This document shows, piece after piece, positions 31,879 to 43,364 of a stretch of 64,000 bases of DNA (positions are counted from its first letter, which is position 1; every line of letters begins with the position of its first letter). This DNA is from Metarhizium brunneum (lineage: Eukaryota > Ascomycota > Sordariomycetes > Hypocreales > Clavicipitaceae), in contig NC_089422.1 of assembly GCF_013426205.1 (NCBI RefSeq), forward strand, positions 9,079,001 to 9,143,000. Direction: 5' to 3'. The notes below the pieces were generated by a model. The model was not told the DNA's origin. It searched no databases and saw only the letters and a list, made by a program, of their open reading frames with translations. The position numbers and the translations under genes are program-made.

Positions 31879-34066
31879 ATGAGCTCCTTATCTAGTATTA
31901 CCATGACGAGTACGCAGCTACCGCCGCTCAATTTCGGAGCAGGTGGTCTTCGCATTTCCCTATTCTCACCTACACTTCCCGAGCCTTTTGTCGAAACCGA
32001 AGCGCCTCATCCGGACCAGGACAAGTCGGAAAAAGGAGACGAACTAGAACAAACCGAATTGACACAACCACCCCTGACTCCTCATAATATACCTATTCAT
32101 CCGATCCCAGCTCTCCAAGAGGCATTCTCCGAGTCGCTGGATGAAGCAACAAACGGGGTCCCGGGAGACAAGCCAAAGCTCAGAGAGTTGGATGCCCGAG
32201 GACGTCGAGAGGCCCTAATCACCCAGGATCGAGGCGACGATCCATTCGACGCGAAATGGCGCCTTCGACCCGGCCAAAATCAACACGAACTCGTCAAGCT
32301 GATTGGGCAAATATCCTTTGGCGTGTATCTCCTGCTCAATGGCATGGCCAACAGCAATGCTCAAGTCGTCAATATTCTACAAGGTCATATTGACGAAGTC
32401 GATGAGTTTTTAGAAGTTGCACTTGAGGACCTCGCGCAGGCAATCGATGATTTGAATGAGCGCATAGAACACTTGAAACTCCCACTGGCCAATGTTCAGG
32501 TGTTTGAAGAGCTCCTCGAAGATCGAAACTTCCGTCTTGAGATTATCGACGGCAATGAAAAAATTGACCACGTACTTTCCAGAACGAATGCGGCCCTGAA
32601 GCAGTGGGATGAGGATATCGAGGCTGGATTGCAATCAACCGCCGCATTTACTAGCTGGCTCCACGACGAAGAAGATGCAACCTGGAGAATGGAGCGTCCT
32701 GACGTGGCCGATATATTCGACGCCATGAAGGGCAATACGGAGGGTTGGTTAAGTGCCTTTGACGATATGAGTGATCGTGTACAAGAAGCTAGTAATGTCA
32801 TTGTGCGACTCTCAACCATCATCAGCGAGATGGAGAAGAAGGCCGGAGAAGTCAGTCGTAGGACTTGGGTAAGTTTGCCGCAAAAAGAACTCGCAGAAAC
32901 GAGGCGCTACTGCTAACGGTGGTCTTTAGGCAAATATCCAGCCCTTTTCCGCTCCCACTTCCAGTTCTCAAGCACCAAACGACACAACCAAGTCTGTATC
33001 TTCATCGAGGCAGTCCCGCAACCTACCACTGCGGCAACACCAGCATCAGTCCAGTGTTCAGAGTGTTGCGACCTCGACGAGAAGCGCGAGCACCATTGGC
33101 CTTGACCTGGGGGAAGAATTCCCTCTTCCCGGTGGACTCCCCCTACTTCCTCCTCATCGCTCCCCTCTCCGCCGCACTCCTGGCAATCATTCTCGTACGC
33201 AGACACCTACACAATCTGCTCCTCAGTCAAAGGCTGCGAGCAAACGAGCGGATGCACCCAGCCCAAGCCCATCCGCGAGCGAGGAACCACTGTATGTACT
33301 CCAGCCTCGCACATATACCCCCCAACCCCAGGAACCTTCACCATCCCCTGCGTTAAAGTCAGCCGGGACCTCTTCACCGAAACCTCAAGACCCAACACAA
33401 TCCCAAGACAATGCGCTTGGTATCGATGGCCAGGGGGCTCCACAGGCCAGGTCCTCCATTGTTCCCCAAGTATCCCAAAAGACCAACTCCCCAGACACGA
33501 TGCAGATTCCGCCGAGGCCTGTCCGGCCGCCATCGCCTGGCCTTGGAACACCTCGAACTACCCATTCGAACCCCTTGGATTCAGCGTACGGCTCGGACTC
33601 AGAGTCCATCACCCAACGGGCGGCATCGCGGGCTGGCTCAGACGTTGGAAGATCTCCTGCTCGGCCACACATTACGCACTCGCCTCGATCAGACCACCAG
33701 CAGTACTATCGTCCCGTGCGTGCATCACCACATTCAGCACTGCAGCAGCGGCCTCACACTTCTGTCGGGTCTCGTGGGTCTTACATGCATCTGCGCAGTC
33801 AGCCATCCGCTATCGGTGGCATGAGCACTCTGAGCAACGTAACAAATGCAGTATATGATGATGATGACAGAACCCAGTCCTCGGGCTCAAACACGACAGG
33901 ACCAACGCTCCGGAAGAAGAAGAGTGCTTTTGGCTGGTTTAAGAAGGCGTTCAGCTTGGATGAAGAGGAGAGGGCGGCATATGAAGCACGCAAGGCAACG
34001 GAATATCGGGATCGCTATTATGATCCCAACAGTCCCAAATTTATTGATGGGCGAAGGATAAGGTAG
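31879..34066 (+). CDS. Conserved fungal protein, helical N-terminal half and disordered C-terminal half
   Basis: Seen: two exons (31879-32868, 32930-34066), 708 residues; the start is the first ATG of the frame (MSSLSSITM). Residues ~140-330 are helical with coiled-coil-like heptads (DEVDEFLEVALEDLAQAID, SAFDDMSDRVQEASNVIVRL). Residues ~335-640 are Ser/Pro/Gln/Thr-rich and probably disordered. The C-terminus has a basic amphipathic block (KKKSAFGWFKKAFSLDEEER). I do not recognise a named domain; the layout suggests a membrane- or cytoskeleton-associated scaffold. It begins the well-conserved gene island and is probably constitutive. Confidence 0.8.
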
Positions 34067-34618
34067 CTCGACTGTCTTGTCTAGATATGCCTGCACAAAT
34101 CTACCTCACGGGCGAGGTCTCGACTGCTTTCCATTCATTATTTTTTTTACCCGCAAATCACGACACATTTATTGGATACATTTAGCGAACTCGCAGAAAG
34201 CGACCTGACGATACCATCTAGCAGCTCATACTACGGACATGATGTTGATAAGCTTCGAAATGGAGCTATTGGCTGGCCATGTCTCTCATTGGCAGTTTTT
34301 TCTTCTTGGCTTGGTTTCCCAACAAGAGGGTATTTTTTGAATATCATTTACATATATCTACGACAGGTGGGATTGGGCGGTAAAAATGCGCTTGCTTCCT
34401 GCGGTTTGGAATATATAATTGGGAATTTCAATTCAGTGTATAAAATTATGCCAAGACAATACCAGGCCTTGCCTCTCCTTTTTATTTAAAATTTCTTACA
34501 GTCCGGCATATAATATTTCATCACTAAATGGCAACTAAATATAACATGGCTCAACTGTACTCACATCTTGGCTCGTCCATGTCCCTTGATCCGTCCGCCC
34601 CCCCCGGCCGGTGGCACG
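34067..34618. other. Convergent spacer, no gene
   Basis: About 550 bp between the stops of two convergent genes. AT-rich, with a T-run at 34141-34148. No gene, RNA or repeat was seen. Confidence 0.5.
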
Positions 34619-36231
34619 TCACTCGCCCACGCCGTAACTGCGCACGCGGCTAAAGAAGAATGCTTTATCGTGCTTGAGCGTAAACTCGGCCCAGTCGTCC
34701 GTCAGCCTATTGTAGCTAAAGAAGCTCCTCCACACGAGCTTATTATTCCGCGCGGCCTTGCCGGCCGTGCGAAGCGACAGGTCCATCCTGAACATGTACT
34801 TGGGGTCGACGCCCTCGGTCTCGACCGTCACGTCGCCCTCGCGCAGCTGCTCGTCGCCCTCCTCGCCGCGGGGGGGACCGGCCTGCTCGGCGTCCGTGTC
34901 GCCCCCCGGGCCGAGGGACAGCCGCCACCGGCCCTTGTAGGCGCGCTGCATGGCCGCCGACGGCAGGTGCGCGTGGGCGTTGTCGCTGTCCCGGTGCAGG
35001 CGCAGCAGGTCCCCGGTCAGGTGGTGCACGACGTGGGTGGGCTCCAGCGTCGTCAGCAGGCTGATGGCGGTGCCGTCGCGGAAGAAGCGCAGGTACCGGT
35101 AGTACGTGACGATGTGAATCGGCGCGCCGCCCCAGGTGGCCTGGTTGGTGGACGCCTGCCCCGAGCGCACGTAGTTGACGGTGCTGATGTAGCACCCGTT
35201 GAAGCGGATCCGGGGCCGCCCGCGGAACATGGCCCTCCAGGAGGCGTAGGGGACGGGCACGAGGGACGCCGTGGCGGCTGCGTCCTCGGTCGTCGTGCCG
35301 GCGGGCCCGTCGTCCTCGTCGAGGGCTTCCCATTCCACTGTCTTGCTCCAGCGGCGGTGCATCGCTGCGAAGCCGAACCGCGCGCCGAGGCAGACGTGGC
35401 GCCATGTGCGCTCCTCAGTGGCGGCCAGGTACGCGAGGGGTTTGCAGACGAGCGAGAGGCGCGCAAAGTCGCCTACGTCGAGGGCCGCCACGTCCTGCAT
35501 GATGTGGACGAGGAGCTCGCTGGGGAGGCAGGAGAGCGGGCACGGCGCGGGTGGTGTGCCGTCTGTTTCGGGGGGCGCTGTTTCGATTTGGAGGCCGGCA
35601 AAGCTGGCGATGAGGTCTTTGATGGGGAGCAAGACGGGTGCGTCGCCTCCTGCGGGCGTGGCGTCTGTTGATGTGATTTGAGTTGATGACGCTGTGGGTG
35701 CGGTTTGAGGTTGTTTATGCTGTGGGAAGTGCTTCTCGCGGTAGCGGCGATGCACGCCGTGGTCCATCTATATTCGTCAGAGCCATGTACTGTGATGCGA
35801 AATAATTTTCTCTTCCTTGGACTTACTCTGTAAGCTTTCCGGTATAGTTTCAGACTATCGCCCATGTTGCCTAGGGCTTCCTTCTCCATGGCCTCCTCGT
35901 AGTGATCCAGCGCCGAAACGAGCTCCCTCTCAGGCGGCATACGGACCGACCCATCAATGGTGTTGCCCGAGGGTTCAGGGCTGTCGTCGAAGGATCGGCC
36001 ATGGAGGTACTCGTCTTCCTCTTCAGCTGCCGGAGGTGCCTTTCTACTCTTTGCAGGCGAGGGCCGGCGCGCCATGGACTTCCTTGGAGGAGGGGGAGCA
36101 GTTGAGGCTGATGGGACAGAGTTGCGTAGTTGGGGTTGAGTGCTTTGCTCGCCCTTCTTGGTGCGCACTTCGGACAGCCATTGCTGTCTAAAGGACTCGA
36201 GCTCTGGGCCCAGCCCGTTTGATTCTTCCAT
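34619..36231 (-). CDS. TPR/MIT-like and F-box protein, FBXO9/Hrt3/Pof7 type
   Basis: Seen: two exons (35827-36231, 34619-35767), 517 residues; the start at 36231 (MEESNGLGPELESFR) was chosen over upstream non-ATG frame. N-terminal Pro/Ser-rich part, then a TPR-like helix pair (ALDHYEEAMEKEALGNMGDS, LYRKAYRMDHGVHRRYREKH) that continues across the intron. The F-box is at ~190-235 (LSCLPSELLVHIMQDVAALD, then LSLVCKPL). A conserved C-terminal domain follows (FNGCYISTVNYVRSGQ, YYRYLRFFRDGTAISLL). Known: FBXO9-type F-box proteins link SKP1-CUL1 ubiquitin ligases to substrates. Inference: substrate receptor of an SCF complex. Length is normal. Confidence 0.9.
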
Positions 36232-37161
36232 GTTGACTGTGAGATGGTGTGGCAGGTGTCGACTTGGACGTTTGGCTCCAAAGTCCGGTAGGGCCGAGTG
36301 AGGGAGACTTGAGTTATCGCAGTGTGAATGTGATACGGAGGAGAAAAATTGGGAGAGCTGAGGGATCAATAGTCTTGGGGACTAGGAGTATTAGAGTACT
36401 TTTCTGAGGCGGGCCATGATGTAGGCTCATGTCCCTAGATTATTTGATGTTTTGATGAGGTTGAGTTGCGGTGATGCAATGTATTAGTTCTGCTCCGTGA
36501 TGACTACGGTCGGTCATGGCCGCTTCCTGATTGGGTGAGCGTTTGTGCTTACCACAGTGGGTTGGTGGCCGAATTGCCAACGATCGACTATACACTCACT
36601 CGGTGCTAGCAATACAGGGCAGACGGATGAGTTGGAGCCTGGATGGCCATTTTGGTTGCCCGAAACGAGGACAAATGTTTATATGCATGTGGCATTGTTG
36701 GTCTAGTACTGGGTTTGCACTCAGAGATTTGATGACTACACTCGGCTGGGGTTCATGGGCATCGGCCCGAAATATCCCTTTTGTACAATTCTGTTAGATA
36801 AATACCTAGGTACCTGGGTAGTTATAATGGCCTCGTCATGCCTTTGTTAGTTTTCACCTTGGGCACAGCATGCGCACTGATAAAAAGGCATTCGGGTGCT
36901 GTGCGGGTTTTGCGTAGTGCCGTGTAGTCAAGTGGATGTATGGAGTACCAATGTGATAACATCTATTTTGATTACCGATCCCAAAACGCCAAGTAGAAAG
37001 TATGCTCCGCGGCAGGCCACGACAAGTCAAACGAGGTGCGGCAGATGCCCTAAACACGCCAGATCCCGTGGTTTGTACAGATGCCCAAATACCACACACC
37101 TGAGCCGAGCCGAGCAGCGACAACGCAAATTTCACCAACCGTCACACTGCCCCCCTAGTAT
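36232..37161. other. Intergenic region, 0.9 kb, no gene
   Basis: Lies upstream of the F-box gene and downstream of RLP24. It contains only short frames. No promoter box can be called with confidence. Confidence 0.5.
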
Positions 37162-37970
37162 TTAATCCATATCCATCTCATTGTCCCCGTCACCCTCAAT
37201 ACCGCCGTCAACCCGTACCCTGAGCCTCTTCTTCTCACCGCCAAACAATTTTTTGTCGTGCTTGGCGCTTTGCAAGTGCTCGGCAGCCAACTCCTCCGCA
37301 TCGAGACCCTGCTCGGCAGCCAGTTCCTCGAGGCGACGTTTCTCGCTGCCGCGCATCCGGGGCAGCAGGTGTTCGTTCTTGGCGACCAGCTCTCGGGCGA
37401 CGGTGAGTTCACGCTCGCGCTTGCCAGCCATGCGCTTCTTGTAGAAGACACGTTCGCGACGGGCACGAATCTCGCTGATGCGCTGCATGGCTCCCAACGT
37501 CTTCTGGACGAGGTCGCGGTTGTAGCGGACGGGTTCGTTGCGGTGGGCGCCGAAGAGGAGGGTGCTGTCGACAACCATTTCCTTGCCGGCGTTCTTGCGG
37601 TAGGCCTTTGTCCACTTGAGCTTGCGGGGGTTACGCTTCATCTTGAAGTTTTTGTGGCATTTTGACCTTGGGTTTTGTTAAAAAGGAAAAAAAAGGCCGT
37701 GACTCGGCGCACTGGGGTAAGGGTACTCACCTGCAGAAGCGAAATGCTTTGGCTAAAGGGGATTCGAGCGTTAGCGAAGACGGGCGTATTTTGCCCTCGT
37801 GCAAAAGAGGGCTGGAAGGCAAAACTTACAGTCACTTCTTATAAATGTTATCCCCTTGCTGGGATAGCTAGGTCTGCCGCAGAAATAACAAGGCTCAATA
37901 CTGTGCGTGGGTTAGAATCGAGTCCAATTCATCTGCGCTTCAATGAGAGCAGAAGCGAGCCTTACCGCAT
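37162..37970 (-). CDS. RLP24: Ribosome biogenesis protein RLP24
   Basis: Seen: four exons (37966-37970, 37830-37900, 37731-37752, 37162-37666), 200 residues. The first exon is only 5 bp (ATGCG) and is joined to TATTGAGCC to give [21 protein letters not shown]2C2 zinc ribbon is formed by CYFC (6-9) and FCRSKC (33-38). [14 protein letters not shown] and [20 protein letters not shown] match the family closely; a basic C-terminus follows. Known: Rlp24 occupies the eL24 site on pre-60S particles and recruits the AAA-ATPase Drg1, which exchanges it out in the cytoplasm. Essential in yeast. Four small exons with canonical donors are unusual only for the first, very small one. Confidence 0.95.
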
Positions 37971-38679
37971 CGTGAAGGATTTTCGATAGAATGCAGGCCT
38001 GTGTGTTGGAGTTGACCACTGGCAATCTTTCTTTTGCCTGGCAACCTTGCAGTTGATAACCACACTTGCTGGATTGTTTGCGACGAAGACCTTTACCCCG
38101 AGATGGCCGAGGCTCGCTACAACGATCGCAATGAGGCACGTATCGGTCAAACTCGAGTTATCAAATAACTTTTTTTATTTTTGGCTTAGTCAGGATCTAG
38201 GGCCCCGCCTCCGATTTTTTGCTGAGATAATCTTATCGATACGTCCAGGTCCTCAATGTTGCCTTGTGGAGCATGGAGTCATCGATTTCATACACCGGCC
38301 AATCATGACTAGCCGTCACACAGCGGCAACCTGCGGCATGTGCCATGAACTGCCCTGTGAACGTCAGCCAAACGAGCTCGACCCGATTTTTTGCTCCGGC
38401 TACGGGGGGCAAATCCCCCAAGTTCTGGTCTCCTGTGGAAGCCGTCTCGGAGTTGTTGGCTGTTACGTACTTGACTTCAATCGTCTATGATCTCCATTCC
38501 CCCTCACCCAACTTCTGACTCCATTTTCATATTTTCACTCTTCTTCTGACAGAGAGGGCCATCTTTTTTATTATTGCTGTTTGCAAGGAACTGGCTCTGC
38601 TCTAATTGCCGAGCCTGTGACCTTTGCAGCAGCGCTCGATTTTCTCCGAGATTACCGGGCGATAGCCCGAGAGCCCGCC
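37971..38679. other. Divergent promoter region between RLP24 and the mitochondrial carrier
   Basis: 709 bp with no supported gene. AT-rich segments at 38165-38185 (TTTTTTTATTTTTGG) and 38559-38576. One 147-codon frame (38047-38490) has no domain and is not supported. The two housekeeping genes start from the two ends. Confidence 0.5.
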
Positions 38680-40092
38680 ATGGCTTCAATCACGACTTTC
38701 AATTCTGCCAGCGAAAACTACGACAGGCTGCTCGAGGCGGACACTGTGAACATGCAGACCCGAGGCTCCGGTGTAGGCTCATCGAACGGCGGCGATGGCC
38801 TGGGTCCTGTCCCAGACATCACCGCGCCGCAAAAGATGATCTCAGCCATGTCCGGGAGCTTACTCACGTCACTGCTTGGTGAGCCCGAGAGTTACGCCAG
38901 CACAGTCTGTTGATTCCCGCATGCTAACTATCAAACAGTTACCCCACTAGATGTTGTTCGAGTTCGCCTGCAATCACAACGGACACCAACTTCAGCAGTC
39001 GATTTTTCAAAACTCGCGCTACGGACGACCACCCTCACGCCTGCACAGACCGCGGAGCTCGGAGTTACGGCATGCTGTCGCGAAGTCTTTTTTCAAGGCA
39101 ATTCTGCAGAGCTTTGCATCGCTGTTCCGAGAGGCGAAGGAATTGTGGAACCAGCTGCATCGTCAGTAGCTTCTGGTGCCGACTGCGCTGTTCACGAGGT
39201 GCAAAAGAAGACGTATAACTCCACCTTTGATGGCCTGCGGAAGATTGCCCGTAACGAAGGCTTCACGACGCTTTGGAGGGGGCTGTCACCGACGTTGCTC
39301 ATGACCATTCCCGCCAACATAATTTACTTTACCGGCTATGACTGGCTTCGATACAATCCAGTCAGCCCACTTTCTCGGCTTTCCAGCGACAACGCACCTC
39401 TGGTTGCAGGGTCAACAGCCCGTATTCTTGCTGCCACGGCTGTTGGGCCCATCGAGCTATTTCGAACGCGAATGCAAGCTGCCCATGGAACATCAACGAC
39501 GAATCATTTGGTGGAAACGTTCCAGGGTGTGCGGGACATGGTGGCCACGCACGGCTATGTGTCTTTGTGGAGAGGACTCACCTTGACGCTTTGGCGAGAT
39601 GTTCCTTTCTCCGCCCTTTACTGGTGGGGTTATGAAACTATTCGCTCTCGGTTGACAGATATGCGGGAGGACAGTCAGGGGCGACCATTTAACCGAGCAG
39701 AATCCCTTCAGAGCGCTCGACGGCGCTCCCAGAGCCAGGAGAATCACATGGAGACGTTTGTTGACTCTTTCACAGCTGGGGCTCTGTCCGGGACCTTGGC
39801 CTCGATTGTAACAACACCGTTTGATGTCGGAAAGACACGAACTCAAGTTTTTAGAGACGGCCCTAGCGGACTCGCCGGCAAAGCTCACGCAGCCGAGGAA
39901 AAGAACATGATGCGTCTGTTGTGGCATATATTCAAGACAGAAGGCGCTCCGGGACTATGGAAAGGGTGGATCCCCCGCGTTCTTAAAGTCGCACCGGCAT
40001 GTGCCATCATGATTAGCAGCTACGAGGTTGGGAAGAGGGTATTTCGGGGCGTCAACGAGCGATCCATGGGCGAGCGGGAGGAAGACAACTGA
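38680..40092 (+). CDS. MTM1: Mitochondrial carrier, MTM1/SLC25A39-40 type
   Basis: Seen: two exons (38680-38878, 38939-40092), 450 residues. Three mitochondrial carrier repeats are recognised by PLDVVRVR (first PxDxxKxR-like), PIELFRTR and PFDVGKTRTQ. The matrix loop of repeat one holds CCREVF, LCIA and CAVHE cysteines in the arrangement known from SLC25A39. A Ser/Asn-rich N-terminus and an RRRSQSQ segment in the third loop are also seen. Known: yeast Mtm1 is needed for manganese/iron balance and SOD2 activation; mammalian SLC25A39/40 import glutathione and the Cys loop binds a [2Fe-2S] cluster that controls turnover. Inference: mitochondrial glutathione/thiol import. Housekeeping context fits. 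Confidence 0.93.
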
Positions 40093-40684
40093 GGCGGTCA
40101 TTTCATATACACGGGGCAGGGGTGGCCATTTTCTGAGACACAAAAATATTTGCATTTTGTAGGCGTTGACTGGCAAAAAGCGGGTGGTTTGCGGCCAATC
40201 TCTCTTCTACGGCTTCTTTAGATCATCTCCGTCGTGAGTTTCTGATTGAGGATACGAACGACAATCAGTGTACTATTAGTAGCGTGAACATGGATATATA
40301 GACATAATGGGGGGCCGAACATGACTTTAAACAGCATTTCAATTTTTTTTTTAAACAAAAATGCGCCCGATGCCTGGTTAGTGTTGTGACGTAGATGCTT
40401 TCATCAGTGATAAGGCGAGTGAGGTCTCCGTGGGTCTGCAAATCTTTACCCACCAACGACCCTGCAATGGCTACTGACGACCATACACTTGAAACCACAT
40501 CGCAAGCCCATCCGTGAAGCACATAACGGCGTATCGGATGCGCTTCTGATTCTAAACTAGGCATCTGTGCCTGGTTTACACTTGCGAATACCCACGCATA
40601 TACTGTTCCTTGGTCTCCCGAACCCTGGTGCGCGAACCCCCGCCGCTCAACCCTCATGTCGCAAAATTTCACAACCCACCCACC
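40093..40684. other. Tail-to-head spacer, no gene
   Basis: About 590 bp between the carrier stop and the WD40 start, AT-rich with a poly-T at 40343-40353. No frame on either strand is convincing. Confidence 0.5.
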
Positions 40685-41809
40685 ATGTACACGCTCACCA
40701 ACATCGCGACGCACCGCTTCTCCGGCCCCGAGGAAACATACGTCCTCGACGTGGACCGCACAGAAGCCGGCCTCGTCACAATCTCCTCGGACCAGCACCT
40801 CTCGCTGCTGCGCCCGGCCCGCCTCCCCGACGGCCCCGTGGCCTCGTGGAAGCCGCAGCACGGCAACCTGACCAGCCTGCGCGTATTCGACGGGAGCAGC
40901 TCCCTGGTGTGCACGGCAGGCGAGGACGGCACGGTGGCCGTGTGGGATCTCCGACTGCGCGGGGACCAAGCCCGCGCGGCGCAGTTCAACGGTAAGGCAC
41001 CCGAAGTTTAAGGAGGGCAGCTGGCTGACCGCGTCGACGAAAAAAAGCCGCGCCGTCGCCCATCCTGTCCGTGGCCTGCTCGGCGTCGACGCAGACCATC
41101 GCCGTGGGCACCGAGCTGCGCGACCACACGGCGAGCATCTTCGCCTGGGACGTGAGGGCCGGCGCCCGCCCCCGCGCGCACTACCAGGAGGTGCACAGCG
41201 ACGACGTGACGCAGCTGGCCTTCCGGCCCGGCCAGCCGGCCTTCCTGCTGAGCGGCTCGACGGACGGCCTGGTCAACGTGTACGACACGCGCGTCGCGGA
41301 CGAGGACGACGTCACGCTGCAGACGTTCAACCACGGCGCGTCCGTCCACCGCGCTGGGTTCCTCACGGGGACCGAGGTCGTGGCGCTTTCGCACGACGAG
41401 CAGTTCGCGCTGTATGACGTGGACGAGGGGGCCGAGGGGGGCGACGCCGCGCAGAACTGGGGCGACCTGAGGAGCGTGCTGGGCTGCCAGTACGTCGCGG
41501 ACGTGATGGGCAAGACGGACGGTAGCGGTGCGATTATCGGCGCCGGCGCTCAGGAGTAAGTCTTTTTTTTGGTTTGGGGGGGTGGTAGCCGTGTGCTGAC
41601 TTTGGATTAGGAGGCATGGCTTCGAACTTGTGTTCCTGGCGAGGAATCAGGGCCACGGGCCGAAGTGGGTGTTTGACCGGGAGAACAGCGTGGGACTGCC
41701 CGGGGCGCATGGGGAGGATATCGTGCGCGCGTTTTGCTTCTTTGACGATGCGCAGGTTGTGTTTACGGCGGGCGAGGATGGCAACGTCAAGGCTTGGAGG
41801 GGCGGTTAG
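40685..41809 (+). CDS. WD40-repeat protein, WDR89-like
   Basis: Seen: three exons (40685-40991, 41048-41555, 41611-41809), 337 residues. WD repeats are recognisable by SLVCTAGEDGTVAVWDLR, HTASIFAWDVRAG, FLLSGSTDGLVNVYDTR, FALYDVDEG and VVFTAGEDGNVKAWRGG. The start MYTLTNIATH at 40685 leads directly into the first blade. Known: WDR89 homologues are small beta-propellers of poorly defined role, with hints of nuclear or ribosome-linked function. Strong GC3 bias suggests normal expression. The protein is convergent with the FRG1-like gene. Confidence 0.9.
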
Positions 41810-42138
41810 GGACCGGCTGGGGTGGGTGATGATGGTGTGCTCGTGATATCCCTGGCGTTGAGTCTTTGGTGGCCCTTGATTTGCAATGCTTTCTCTTGGG
41901 TGTGTGTGAACGCTACGTGCTGGCAAGTACGTGGTTTGTTCACCGCGGCATGTTGATGTATATACAGGTGCCCTTGGCATGGAGCTCCGTTCTAGGGGAG
42001 CCAACGACATGCCCGCAGCCAAGGCAATTTGAACTCGCCATGATTCCATGCGAGGCTCGGAACTGCTTTTATGCACCATCCTGCGCCGGCTAGCTGAAGC
42101 ATACGTGGACGACTTGTCGAGGTGGTCGACGTAGCTCC
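41810..42138. other. Convergent 3' spacer
   Basis: About 330 bp between the stops of the WDR89-like and FRG1-like genes. It contains only the expected 3' flanks; no gene or repeat seen. Confidence 0.5.
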
Positions 42139-43024
42139 TCATCCAAACTTGTCATGTCGATTCTTCACCTTCAAGTCCAACAGACGCTCATGATAATCGC
42201 CTTCCCTCCTTGCTCTCTTCAGCACCTTCACCTCGTTCTCATCCAGCCTCCTGCCCACGGCCTCCTCCAACTCCTGCCTACTAATCTTTGACAGGGCCTT
42301 TTCCTCCTTGGACGCCTTGAGCTTGGGCTTGAACCGGGCCTGCATACGTATGCGCATGGTCGTATTGAATGTGATTTTGTCCTCGTCGCCGCGTATTTCT
42401 GCAGGAGAAGTCGACTTGGACGACGTGTTGGGCTTGATGGTGACGAACGTCTCCCGAAGGGTTTGCAGCTGGAAAGTGCTGGGGGTGTCGGCCGTGGCGA
42501 TGACGTTGAAGCACTCGAGGGGGGAAATGGCTTCCGACGTGGCGGATAGGAAACCTATTTTGTCACAGGCCAGGTATCTGATGTTTTCCCATGTTAGCAG
42601 CAGCGTCAGGCGAGTTGCGTAGTTCGAGGTTGCAGGTGGCGTACCGTCCGTGATGGCCCTTGAAGCGAAAATTATCCGTGCCGGATACCTTGTTCGCAAC
42701 CCACACCATGCGCACATCATGCGGCTCCGCGCTCGTGGGGTTTCCGTCGACGACATTCTCAATCGGCATCGCAAACACCTTGCCGTTGGGGTCGCACGCC
42801 AGCGCAGACGGCTTCTCGGTGGGCAACACAATCATGACGGGCCCAACCACGTCCGTCGCAACATCCGCAGAAACCCAGCTGTCATCGTCGGCGGCGGCGT
42901 CGTCGTCGTTGTTGAGCTTTTGCACCCGCGAAGGGCCGGCCTCGCCATCGTCTCGGTCGGCATCAGCAGTGCGCTTCCGCTTCTTGGGCTTCTTGTCGCC
43001 CTTGAAGCTCAATGGCTTGACCAT
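42139..43024 (-). CDS. FRG1-like protein (actin/RNA-processing family)
   Basis: Seen: two exons (42645-43024, 42139-42577), 272 residues. The start MVKPLSFKGDKKPKKRKR at 43024 gives the family's basic nuclear-localisation N-terminus; a longer in-frame extension is possible but unconserved. The beta-trefoil core has RYLACDKIGFLSATSEAISP and FNVIATADTPSTFQLQTL. The conserved C-terminal helix reads KISRQELEEAVGRRLDENEV, then LKRARREGDYHE. Known: FRG1 proteins associate with nucleoli, actin and pre-mRNA splicing complexes. Inference: nuclear/nucleolar role. It forms part of the conserved island and is transcribed away from the 2OG oxygenase. Confidence 0.9.
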
Positions 43025-43364
43025 TCTGCGGGATGGGCAGTCTGGGATGGCTCGGTTGGCGTCGGTGAGCAATGAGCGTCTGACGCGCGAGCGGGAGGCG
43101 GCGAGCTCCATCCCGCTGTAGCCTACCGGACCTCAAAAGGGCATTTGATTATGTAAGCGGGCTTTCTCTGCCCCTCCCCCGCAGGTGACCATTGACGAGA
43201 GCCTGTTAGGTCAGCGGCCATCATCAGCTGTAGAGGCCGAGTCGAGAGCTGGGGTTGCAAGTTTAAATGTACTTTGCGTCCACGGATCCCTTCGATGCTG
43301 GCAGATCCGAATTCTGCGTCATTTACTTCGAGAGCTTAGAATATCACTTGATGCACAGGGCAGA
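43025..43364. other. Divergent promoter region, FRG1-like and 2OG oxygenase genes
   Basis: About 340 bp between two head-to-head starts. No gene or repeat. Both promoters must lie here. Confidence 0.5.

Noticed and set aside
34568..35671. Long plus-strand open frame (367 codons)
   Set aside because: Antisense of the F-box gene, low-complexity Arg/Gly/Val composition, no domain.
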